The notes beneath the pieces were generated by a model. The model did not search any database. It was not told where the DNA came from and saw nothing but the letters and a program-made list of their open reading frames with translations. Of a DNA stretch of 7,363 bases, positions 1-6,012 are shown piece after piece. Both the position numbers and the translations under genes were made by a program. How positions within the stretch are numbered: the first letter of the stretch is position 1; the number at the start of each line of letters is the position of its first letter. Source of the DNA: Parvularcula sp. (lineage in GTDB: Bacteria; Pseudomonadota; Alphaproteobacteria; Caulobacterales; Parvularculaceae); assembly GCA_003506635.1 (NCBI GenBank), contig DNZB01000020.1:504-7866 (forward strand), in the 5' to 3' direction.

Positions 1-927
1 TACCACAAGATCGTCATCATGACGGACGCCGACGTCGACGGCGCGCATATCCGGACGCTGCTTTTGACGTTCTTCTTCCGTCAGATGCCGGAACTCATAT
101 CGCGCGGCTGCCTCTATATCGCGCAGCCGCCGCTCTACAAGATCAGCCGCGGCAAATCGGAGCAATATGTGCTCGACGATCGCGGCCTTGAAGATTATCT
201 TTATACGGAAGGCGCGGCGGACGCCCAGCTTCTCCTCGACGGCGGGGAAACGATCGCCGGCGCCGATCTCGCCGACATCATCGCCAGAGCCCGGCGCGCG
301 CGCGAGGCGATCGAAGAATTTCCGGCGCGCTTTTCCCGCGACATCATCGTGCAAGCCGCGCTCGCGCGCTCGCTCGCTGAGGCGCCGGCGGACGAAGCGG
401 CGGCGCGCGCGATCGCCGATAAGGTCGCCGCGCGGCTCGATCTCGTCTCTGACGAATTCGAGCGCGGCTGGACGGGCGCGCCGGACGGCGAGGGCGGTTA
501 CATTTTCGAGCGCGAATTGCGCGGGGTCGCCGAAGCGCATGCGCTGACGCGCGACCTGCTCCTCTCCGGCGACGCAAGGCGCACGCAGGAATTGATGAGC
601 GACCTTGCGGAGATTTTCGACAAGCCGGCGACGTGGATTCGTAAGGACCAGCGCCAGACCGTGACCGGCCCCAACTCGCTCCTGCGCGCCGCGCGCGCGG
701 CAGGCGAAAAAGGCGTCTCTATCCAGCGCTACAAGGGTCTTGGCGAAATGAACCCCGACCAGCTCTGGGAAACGACGCTCGACCCCGCCGCGCGCGTTCT
801 CTTGCAGGTGAAGGTGAAGGAGGCTGACGCCGCCGACGACATCTTCTCGAGGTTGATGGGCGAAATCGTCGAACCCCGCCGCGAGTTCATCCAGGAGAAC
901 GCGCTGACGGCGGAGCTGGACGTCTGA
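1..927 (+). CDS. gyrB: DNA gyrase subunit B, C-terminal part (5' end outside window)
   Basis: The reading frame is open from base 1 and ends at TGA 925-927, giving 308 residues of a protein that begins upstream. GyrB is the ATPase subunit of the cytoplasmic gyrase A2B2 complex, which introduces negative supercoils. The fragment starts inside the TOPRIM domain, with the metal-binding acidic motif TDADVDG at fragment residues 8-14 followed by [12 protein letters not shown]. An alanine/arginine-rich region of roughly 160 residues follows, corresponding to the insertion seen in Gram-negative GyrB. The C-terminal GyrB signature [15 protein letters not shown] begins at residue 242, and the protein ends with [12 protein letters not shown] and a short acidic tail. 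The [14 protein letters not shown] wording favours GyrB over ParE. The N-terminal GHKL ATPase part is outside the window. The gene converges on the CPBP protease gene 77 bases away. Confidence 0.96.
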   Translation, partial: YHKIVIMTDADVDGAHIRTLLLTFFFRQMPELISRGCLYIAQPPLYKISRGKSEQYVLDDRGLEDYLYTEGAADAQLLLDGGETIAGADLADIIARARRAREAIEEFPARFSRDIIVQAALARSLAEAPADEAAARAIADKVAARLDLVSDEFERGWTGAPDGEGGYIFERELRGVAEAHALTRDLLLSGDARRTQELMSDLAEIFDKPATWIRKDQRQTVTGPNSLLRAARAAGEKGVSIQRYKGLGEMNPDQLWETTLDPAARVLLQVKVKEADAADDIFSRLMGEIVEPRREFIQENALTAELDV

Positions 928-966
928 CGGCGCCGCCGACGCGCTCATTAAAGCGGGAGCTGGACG
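912..966 (+). repeat. Short direct repeat at gyrB 3' end
   Basis: The 11-mer GGAGCTGGACG occurs at 912-922, inside the last codons of gyrB, and again at 956-966, in the gap after the stop. The offset is 44 bases. It may be a remnant of a small tandem duplication or chance in GC-rich DNA. No function is suggested. Confidence 0.4.
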
Positions 967-987
967 AGCCGCGCTGGTATGGAAATT

Positions 988-1001
988 CCGGGTGCGCCCG
1001 G
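988..1001. terminator. Small GC hairpin between convergent gyrB and CPBP genes
   Basis: CCGGG (988-992) pairs with CCCGG (997-1001) around the loop TGCG, just beyond the CPBP stop codon at 1005-1007. On the minus strand it is followed by AATTTCC, a weak T-rich stretch. On the plus strand it is followed by CGCTTAATTG. It sits where a bidirectional terminator would be expected, but the 5-bp stem and poor T-tract make the call tentative. Confidence 0.3.
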
Positions 1002-1004
1002 CGC

Positions 1005-1901
1005 TTAATTGAATTGGGCGCTGTTCCGCAATCGCCAGAGAAGCGTTGAGCTTGCGCCGACGAAGAAAATCAAACTTATCACGCTGCCCTCTGGACCCTG
1101 CGAACCGCCTGTGAGGAAATCCGGCCCGTGCGGCTCAAGCTTCACCAAAAGCGCGGACACGCTCGCGTCAAATCCGGTAACCGGTAATTCGAAGCCCGTT
1201 GCGAGCAGCCAGTTCCACCCAATATGCCACCCCATGACGCCCCAAATGTTGCGGGCCTTGAGCGCCCACAGGCAGGCGAAAAACGAAAACATAAATACGC
1301 CGACCGTGATGAGCGGTTCCTGGCCTCGACTGTAGTGCAAGAAGGTGAACACGGCGCAGGTCAGAATGACAGCGAGAGCGACATTGAACTTGCGCGCAAG
1401 CGCGGACATCAGCCAGCCGCGAAAGATGATCTCCTCAACACCGGCCTGAACCGCAAAACACAGAAATAGGATGCCGATGCTGATCAAGTCTTGCGGCGCA
1501 ATGAACGCGCCCGCGAATCCGCGCGGTAGGTATCCGCCCGCCGCCCAGATAGCAGCGACGATCGAGCCGATGGTGGCGACGCCAATGCCAAGTCCGCGCG
1601 CAAACGCCATCGCTCCACCGCCCGGCGTCAAGCCGATGGTGCGGAGCGGCCGGCGCTCGACAAACAGCACCCACGCAAGCACCAGCGCGCCAGTCATCGC
1701 GAACGGGATGAGCAGGAAGGCATAAAGGCCGATCGCGCCAATCGGATCGCCGCGATCGTCGACAAGGCCCCATCGCATGAACGGCTCATCGGTCAAGAGC
1801 ACCGGAGCGGCCACAAAGAAGATCAGGAGAAACGGCGCCAGCGCTCCCCATGGAACCCATCCCTTTGCGGGCTCTTGCGAGAACAGCGATGTTGTCTTCA
1901 T
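1005..1901 (-). CDS. CPBP family intramembrane glutamic endopeptidase
   Basis: This 298-residue hydrophobic protein has several predicted membrane spans, roughly at residues 18-36, 55-80, 100-121, 138-154, 173-189, 196-214 and 273-289. It carries the three conserved CPBP (ABI/Rce1-like) motifs. EExxxR is at 156-161 (EEIIFR), FxxxH is at 185-189 (FTFLH), and HxxxN is at 226-230 (HIGWN). In characterised relatives such as Rce1 these polar residues form an intramembrane glutamic protease site. Bacterial relatives are linked to bacteriocin self-immunity or maturation, but most have unknown substrates. All key residues are present, so the protein is probably active. The ATG at 1901 has only a weak GAAG upstream. 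Its gene starts 22 bases after the AraC-type gene ends on the same strand, so the two are probably co-transcribed. No bacteriocin-like small ORF is visible nearby, so an immunity role is not supported. Confidence 0.9.
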   Translation of the reverse strand: MKTTSLFSQEPAKGWVPWGALAPFLLIFFVAAPVLLTDEPFMRWGLVDDRGDPIGAIGLYAFLLIPFAMTGALVLAWVLFVERRPLRTIGLTPGGGAMAFARGLGIGVATIGSIVAAIWAAGGYLPRGFAGAFIAPQDLISIGILFLCFAVQAGVEEIIFRGWLMSALARKFNVALAVILTCAVFTFLHYSRGQEPLITVGVFMFSFFACLWALKARNIWGVMGWHIGWNWLLATGFELPVTGFDASVSALLVKLEPHGPDFLTGGSQGPEGSVISLIFFVGASSTLLWRLRNSAQFN

Positions 1902-1923
1902 GGCGCTTCAATGCGCCAGCGAA

Positions 1924-2820
1924 CTAGGCCGTTCTAGAACGATCGTGCGAACCCCGCACGCCCCTAAGCCAGGCTTTCGGCGTCAATCCATAGGCCTGCT
2001 TGAACGCGCGCCCGAAATGGCTTTGGTCGGCAAAGCCGCAATCGTGAGCGATCTGGGCGATCGCGCCGCCGTCGCGCATCATGCGCCGCGCAATGTCGAG
2101 CCGCCGCAAGGTGAGATACCGGTACGGACTAGTGCCGAACATGGCGCGAAAATCCCGCGACAATTGCCAGCGGCAATGGCCCGTCGCGCGCTCCAAGTCT
2201 TCAAGCGAGAACCCCCGCGCGAGATTGGCCTCTATGTAATCGCGCGCGCCGGCCGCCGCTTCACGATTCGCTCGCTTAATGACGACGGCGCCGCCGGCCG
2301 CCGCTTGTAACGCAAACGCTAAATCGTATAGCGCGTCCTGGCGCTCAAGTTGCGATAGCGGGCGCTCGTAGTCGCCCAACAAAGCAACGGCCGCTCGATG
2401 CAGGCCGGCATCATTCGAAACTCCGCCTTCGACGAACGGCAACGCCTCACCGTTCAGCGCTCCCTGGATATCGGCCGGCGAGATGTAGGCCGCGCGATAT
2501 CGGAAGACCCCTCCGTCGCCGGCGCGGCCATCATGTTGTTCGTCCGGATGCAGGATCACGAGTTGACCGGGATAAGAAGCTCTTTCAGCGCCACGATAAG
2601 TGAAGCTCTGAATGCCGCTCAACGTAATGCCGATTGTATAGGTGTCATGGCGATGGCGGGCGAACGCCGCACCGGTAAGGCAAGCTTCTATGCGGTGAAT
2701 CTTGCCAGGCGCCTCGACAAACGAATTTTCGCCAGACTGAGCCACTTCGAATTCACCGTAATCCCTGCTGAACCGATCCGTCGCGTCTCGCCAGCCGGGC
2801 GGTGCGCCGACGCCTGACAT
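1924..2820 (-). CDS. AraC family transcriptional regulator with N-terminal cupin domain
   Basis: The 298-residue product has the two-domain layout of ligand-responsive AraC regulators. Residues about 40-125 match the AraC-binding cupin domain, including FARHRHDTYTIGITLSG (53-69) and YPGQLVILHPDEQHDG (83-98). Its histidines and aromatic residues line the pocket in relatives. Residues about 190-288 form the double helix-turn-helix, with FSLEDLERATGHCRWQLSRDF in the first and IAQIAHDCGFADQSHFGRAFKQAYGLTPKAW as the classic second half. The effector cannot be inferred. The frame stays open to an ATG at 3039, but that part overlaps the LysM gene and is basic, low-complexity sequence. MSGVG at 2820 is therefore preferred, although no clear Shine-Dalgarno sequence precedes it. 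The gene lies 74 bases after the LysM gene and 22 bases before the CPBP gene, all on the minus strand. Local control of the protease is an inference. Confidence 0.88.
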   Translation of the reverse strand: MSGVGAPPGWRDATDRFSRDYGEFEVAQSGENSFVEAPGKIHRIEACLTGAAFARHRHDTYTIGITLSGIQSFTYRGAERASYPGQLVILHPDEQHDGRAGDGGVFRYRAAYISPADIQGALNGEALPFVEGGVSNDAGLHRAAVALLGDYERPLSQLERQDALYDLAFALQAAAGGAVVIKRANREAAAGARDYIEANLARGFSLEDLERATGHCRWQLSRDFRAMFGTSPYRYLTLRRLDIARRMMRDGGAIAQIAHDCGFADQSHFGRAFKQAYGLTPKAWLRGVRGSHDRSRTA

Positions 2821-2894
2821 TGACGCCGGCAACCGCGGCGCTGGATGCACACCGACTTTAGCACGATCTTCCAGGCGCGTGCGGCTGTTGATCC

Positions 2895-3842
2895 TTATTC
2901 CGGCGCGGCCTCCCCCTCCGGCACCTCGAAAATCTGTCCGGGGTAAATCAGATCCGGATCGCGGATCTGGTCGGCGTTCGCTTCGTAAATGACCGTGTAC
3001 TGAACGCCTTTGCCGTAGACGCGGCGCGCGATGCGCCACAGGCTGTTGCCGGGCTGGACGATCACTCTACCGTCTTTCAGCTCCACGTCGTCAAGGCTCG
3101 CCCGTTCAAAGGGAAGCTCGATCGCGTAAGTCGGCTTGCCGCCTTCGTCGAGCTGGATAATCTGAAGCGAATAAACGCCGGGCGGCATCGAGGCGGTGAG
3201 GCGCCAGCGCCCGTCGTCGCCGGCGGCGGTCTGGCCCACGAATTGTCCGCCCGCGAAAATCTGCACGACGCGGCCGGCCTCTGCATTGCCGGAGAAAATG
3301 ACGGCGCCGGAATCGTCATAGTCGATGGTGTCGAGCGACAAGGGACCAAGGCCGACGCCCGCGTCGCGCGGCTCTTGCAGGACTTGCGTCGCGCCGCCGG
3401 GGGTCGTCTTCAGCACAAGCGGGCGGTCGCCCTCGCGCTCCGGCACATAGATGACGATCGTCTCTTCGGAACGGATGACGACGCCGTCCGCGGTCTTCAT
3501 TTCAAGTGACAATTCAACCGCCCCGGCGCTGAGCGGCGTTTCGGTCGTCATCACCCAGGCCCCGTCGGCGCCGGCCGTCGCGGTCGCGAGGGCCGCTTCA
3601 TTGGCGTAGACCGTCACGGCCGCGCCGGGGCTCGCGCGCCCAGCGATGACCGCATCGCCTGAGCGGTCGACCCGAACGATGTCAAAGTTTGGCAGCGATG
3701 GCGCTTGCGTCGCATCAGGCGCTGCGGGCGCGGCGCGCTCTTCAACGGCGGGCGCGGGCTCGACCAGATTAAACCGTTCGGCAGCCTTCCAGGCGATAAA
3801 GCCGAGGATGACGAGCAGGATGAAGATTATGACGACGCGCAT
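2895..3842 (-). CDS. Membrane-anchored LysM protein with Ig-like repeats
   Basis: The 315-residue product starts with one uncleaved-looking membrane helix (MRVVIIFILLVILGFIAW, residues 1-18). A Pro/Ala/Glu-rich linker follows (about 28-52). Two related beta-rich segments at about 54-133 and 168-245 resemble bacterial Ig-like modules: each contains a 'G-A--G--V-v-a' strand pattern and a 'G-DG-W' turn (GADGAW 91-96, GDDGRW 208-213). A C-terminal LysM domain at about 259-308 reads VIVQPGNSLWRIARRVYGKG to LIYPGQIFEVP. LysM binds N-acetylglucosamine-containing glycans, so the protein is probably tethered to the inner membrane and contacts periplasmic peptidoglycan. No catalytic domain is visible. 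An in-frame GTG at 3860 would add MKGPPP. The ATG at 3842 is chosen because the hydrophobic helix begins there and AAGGGG lies 9 bases upstream. It is transcribed divergently from the LOG gene and may be the first gene of the LysM-AraC-CPBP block. Confidence 0.87.
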   Translation of the reverse strand: MRVVIIFILLVILGFIAWKAAERFNLVEPAPAVEERAAPAAPDATQAPSLPNFDIVRVDRSGDAVIAGRASPGAAVTVYANEAALATATAGADGAWVMTTETPLSAGAVELSLEMKTADGVVIRSEETIVIYVPEREGDRPLVLKTTPGGATQVLQEPRDAGVGLGPLSLDTIDYDDSGAVIFSGNAEAGRVVQIFAGGQFVGQTAAGDDGRWRLTASMPPGVYSLQIIQLDEGGKPTYAIELPFERASLDDVELKDGRVIVQPGNSLWRIARRVYGKGVQYTVIYEANADQIRDPDLIYPGQIFEVPEGEAAPE

Positions 3843-3897
3843 TGGCGGCGGCCCCTTCACAAAGCGATGGCCGCCTCCCTTGACGGCGGTTCTTTAC

Positions 3898-3925
3898 TTT
3901 ACCAAAGGGGATTTCGCCCTACAAT
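3898..3925 (+). promoter_or_regulatory. Candidate sigma-70-type promoter for the LOG gene
   Basis: TTTACC (3898-3903) and TACAAT (3920-3925) are separated by 16 bases. TACAAT differs from the -10 consensus at one base, and TTTACC matches TTGACA at four of six. Transcription would begin near 3932, leaving about 25 bases of leader before the ATG at 3957. This argues against the upstream ATG at 3924, which overlaps the -10 box. On the opposite strand a weaker TTGTAG-17-TAAAGT arrangement in the same stretch could serve the divergent LysM gene. Confidence 0.5.
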
Positions 3926-3956
3926 GCCGCCAGGAACAACCATCGGCCTTAAGTCC

Positions 3957-4511
3957 ATGAAATCATTATGCGTTTATTGCGGGTCGCGCGCCGGCAATGA
4001 TCCTGACTTCCTCAAGGCGGCGCAGTTCATCGGCCGCGACGCCGCACAGCGCGACTGGCGTATCGTTTATGGCGGCGGCAAGCTCGGCCTGATGGGCGCG
4101 ACCGCCAGCGCGGCGCGCGACGCCGGCGGCAGGGTCTTCGGCATCATCCCGGATTTTCTCGTCGAACTCGAAGGGGTGCTCGACGGCGTCGACCATATCG
4201 TCGTCAAGACGATGCATGAGCGGAAGATCCGCATGTTCGACGAATCGGACGCGATCCTGACGCTGCCCGGCGGCATCGGCACGCTCGAAGAGCTGATCGA
4301 GACGGTTTCCTGGGCGCGCCTTGCCCTCCACCGGAAGCCGATCATCGTGCTCAACCTCAACGGCTTCTGGGAGCCGCTGAAAACGCTCCTCAAACACGTC
4401 GTTATCGAAGGCTTTGCTGCGCCTGAATTGCTCGGCGATCTCGTTTTCGTCGATCGCGCGGAGGACGTGTTCCCGCTGCTGGAAAGGCGCACGCTCGAAG
4501 CGGTGGCTTAA
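3957..4511 (+). CDS. LOG family protein (TIGR00730-type, putative cytokinin riboside 5'-monophosphate phosphoribohydrolase)
   Basis: The 184-residue length is normal for this Rossmann-like family. It begins MKSLCVYCGS, the usual N-terminus. It carries the nucleotide-binding YGGGKLGLMG (38-47), the MHERK motif (86-90) with the arginine and lysine used for substrate contact, and the catalytic-site signature PGGIGTLEE (104-112). Characterised members such as plant LOG and several bacterial homologues hydrolyse the N-glycosidic bond of nucleoside 5'-monophosphates, AMP or its isopentenylated form, releasing base and ribose 5-phosphate in the cytoplasm. In most bacteria without cytokinin synthesis the physiological substrate is not established, and older 'lysine decarboxylase' labels for this family are wrong. 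The frame is open upstream to 3705, but that part is antisense to the LysM gene. The start at 3957 fits both the family N-terminus and the promoter. The gene converges on gltX 71 bases away. Confidence 0.92.
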   Translation: MKSLCVYCGSRAGNDPDFLKAAQFIGRDAAQRDWRIVYGGGKLGLMGATASAARDAGGRVFGIIPDFLVELEGVLDGVDHIVVKTMHERKIRMFDESDAILTLPGGIGTLEELIETVSWARLALHRKPIIVLNLNGFWEPLKTLLKHVVIEGFAAPELLGDLVFVDRAEDVFPLLERRTLEAVA

Positions 4512-4534
4512 GGCCCGTCGCGCGAAAACGCCGT

Positions 4535-4559
4535 TTCCTGTCCGGCCGCTTCCTGTCCG
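4535..4559 (+). repeat. Two copies of TTCCTGTCCG between LOG gene and gltX
   Basis: TTCCTGTCCG occurs exactly at 4535-4544 and 4550-4559, with a 15-base period, in the convergent gap. A weak inverted pair CCGCAT (4557-4562) and ATGCGG (4573-4578) follows it. Neither element has a T-tract or an obvious role, and both could be simple slippage products. Confidence 0.4.
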
Positions 4560-4582
4560 CATGAGCGCAGCGATGCGGGGGA

Positions 4583-5941
4583 TCAGGCCCGTTCGCCTTT
4601 CAGGCGCCGGCGCGCCTTTTCAGCGCCGATCAGCGGAAATATCACCGCCATTTCGGGGCCCTTTTCGCGGCCCGTCAACGCAAGGCGCAAGGGGTGGAAC
4701 AGGGCCTTGCCCCTGGCGCCGGTTTTCTCCTTCACCGCACTGGTGAAGGCGTCCCAGCTTTGCTCCGTCAGCGGAGCATCGGGAACAAGCGCGCTTGCGG
4801 CGTTGCAGAAACCGGCGTCTTCGATAACGGGATCGATGGCGCCCTCGATGAGGCCGCTCCACTCCGCCGCGTCGGCGATCTTGACGACATTGCCCTTGAC
4901 CGCCTCCCATAGCGTTTCCGAAACGCCCATCGCGCCAAGGCGGTCTTTCAGCGCGGCGTAAGGCGCCTCATGCAGGATCTTGGCGTTGAGCTGCAAAAGC
5001 TCTGCCTCGTCAAAGCGCGCGGGCGCGCGGCCGATCTTGGCGAAGTCGAACGACCGCGCCAGCGCCAGGATGTCGGGCTGCGGCAGCACGGGTTCGGCGG
5101 TGCCGAGTTTGGCAAGGAGGCTCGTGATCGCCGAAGGCTCCAGCCCGCCCTTGCGCATCTCTTCGATCGAGAGCGAGCCGAGGCGCTTGGAAAGCCCCTG
5201 GCCGTCCGCGCCGATCAGGAGCGAGTGGTGCGCGAATTGCGGCAGCGCGCGCGCCTTCCCGTCCTTGCCGCGCACCGCGATGATCGCCTGCATGATCTCG
5301 ATCTGCACGCCGGCGTTGGTCACATGGTCTTCGCCGCGGATGACATGGGTGATCGCCGCATCGATATCGTCGATGCAAGATGGGAGGGTGTAAAGATACA
5401 TCCCGTCCTCGCGGATGAGCACCGGGTCCGAAACGCTCGCCGTCTCGACGATCGTCTCCCCACGGATCAAATCGTTCCAGCGGACGGTCCCGCCCGACAG
5501 CTTGAACCGCCAGTGGGGCCGGCGCCCTTCGGCTTCCAACGCTTTCCTCTGCGCGTCCGTTAGGCTGAGCGCCGCGCGGTCATAAACAGGCGGCGCCCCG
5601 CGCAGGCGCTGCAGATTGCGCTTTTTGTCCAGTTCCTCCGTCGTCTCGTAGCAGGGATAAAGAAGGCCCATGGCGCGCAGCGCGTCGGAGACGACGTCAT
5701 AATCGCCGAACCGTTCCGACTGTTTGAAGGTCTTGTCCCAGGTGAGGCCGAGCCACGTCAGGTCCGCGCGGATGCCGTCCTCATAGGCGGCGGTCGAGCG
5801 CTCCTTGTCGGTGTCGTCGATCCGCAGAATGAACGTCCCGCCTTCTTTGCGCGAGAACAACCAGTTCCACAGGGCGGCGCGCACGTTCCCGACATGCAAT
5901 TTGCCGGTCGGCGAGGGGGCGAAACGAACGGTGGGGGGCAT
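4583..5941 (-). CDS. gltX: Glutamate--tRNA ligase (class I aminoacyl-tRNA synthetase)
   Basis: The 452-residue enzyme charges tRNA-Glu with glutamate in the cytoplasm using ATP. In alphaproteobacteria lacking GlnRS, a GluRS also makes Glu-tRNA-Gln for GatCAB amidation. Residues 5-25 hold VRFAPSPTGKLHVGNVRAA, where HVGN (16-19) is the HIGH-type ATP-binding motif. LRIDDTDKERS (39-49) follows, and GLSKRLGSLS (249-258) is the KMSKS-type loop. The Rossmann catalytic part is followed by the alpha-helical anticodon-binding region from about residue 300 to the end. The zinc site of E. coli GluRS (CxC...CxH) is absent; only Cys97 remains in YPCYETTEELDKKR. This wording is typical of one of the two gltX paralogues often found in alphaproteobacteria. 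Whether it charges tRNA-Glu, tRNA-Gln or both cannot be told from here. It is only 66 bases downstream of the ATPase gene on the same strand, and no clear Shine-Dalgarno sequence is visible. Confidence 0.95.
   Translation of the reverse strand: MPPTVRFAPSPTGKLHVGNVRAALWNWLFSRKEGGTFILRIDDTDKERSTAAYEDGIRADLTWLGLTWDKTFKQSERFGDYDVVSDALRAMGLLYPCYETTEELDKKRNLQRLRGAPPVYDRAALSLTDAQRKALEAEGRRPHWRFKLSGGTVRWNDLIRGETIVETASVSDPVLIREDGMYLYTLPSCIDDIDAAITHVIRGEDHVTNAGVQIEIMQAIIAVRGKDGKARALPQFAHHSLLIGADGQGLSKRLGSLSIEEMRKGGLEPSAITSLLAKLGTAEPVLPQPDILALARSFDFAKIGRAPARFDEAELLQLNAKILHEAPYAALKDRLGAMGVSETLWEAVKGNVVKIADAAEWSGLIEGAIDPVIEDAGFCNAASALVPDAPLTEQSWDAFTSAVKEKTGARGKALFHPLRLALTGREKGPEMAVIFPLIGAEKARRRLKGERA
4602..4620 (+). 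terminator. Terminator-like hairpin for the LOG gene, inside the gltX 3' end
   Basis: AGGCGC (4602-4607) pairs perfectly with GCGCCT (4612-4617) around a CGGC loop. TTTT (4617-4620) follows on the plus strand. This is 90 bases after the LOG stop codon and overlaps the last codons of gltX on the other strand. The stem is strong, but the T-run is short and partly inside the stem, so the call is moderate to low. No comparable signal is seen for gltX on the minus strand. Confidence 0.35.
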
Positions 5942-5964
5942 GGGGAAAGCTCAATGAGGGAGCG

Positions 5965-6012
5965 GCTAGCTACGCCGGGCGACGTTTGCCGTCAAACAGG
6001 CCGACAGCTAGC
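5965..6012. repeat. Nested inverted repeats between the ATPase gene and gltX
   Basis: Outer arms GCTAGCT (5965-5971) and AGCTAGC (6006-6012) enclose an inner hairpin GTTTG (5984-5988) with CAAAC (5993-5997) around CCGT. The right outer arm contains the ATPase stop codon (6008-6010). No T-tract follows on the minus strand, so it is not a standard terminator. On the minus strand TTGACG (5995-5990), 17 bases from TAGCTA (5972-5967), could be a poor gltX promoter overlapping these repeats. Confidence 0.35.

Noticed and set aside
1174..1187. Tandem CCGGTAA repeated twice
   Set aside because: It lies within CPBP coding sequence and two copies of a 7-mer are not notable.
1777..2310. Plus-strand open frame of 177 codons across the CPBP-AraC junction
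   Set aside because: It is antisense to two genes with intact family motifs, and its translation shows no domain.
2821..3039. N-terminal extension of the AraC regulator to the ATG at 3039
   Set aside because: The added 73 residues are Arg/Gly/Pro-rich, overlap the LysM-coding region, and precede the normal start of the cupin-type N-terminus.
3705..3956. N-terminal extension of the LOG protein, including the ATG at 3924
   Set aside because: The extension is antisense to the LysM gene, family members start at MKSLCVYCGS, and the ATG at 3924 overlaps the -10 element.
3966..4562. Long open frame (198 codons) on the minus strand opposite the LOG gene
   Set aside because: Its product is a polar, low-complexity sequence with no recognisable domain, and it mirrors a well-supported LOG coding sequence. 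Such frames are common opposite GC-rich genes.
4970..5563. Open frame of 197 codons on the plus strand opposite gltX
   Set aside because: It is entirely antisense to conserved gltX sequence, Arg/Asp-rich, and without a recognisable motif.
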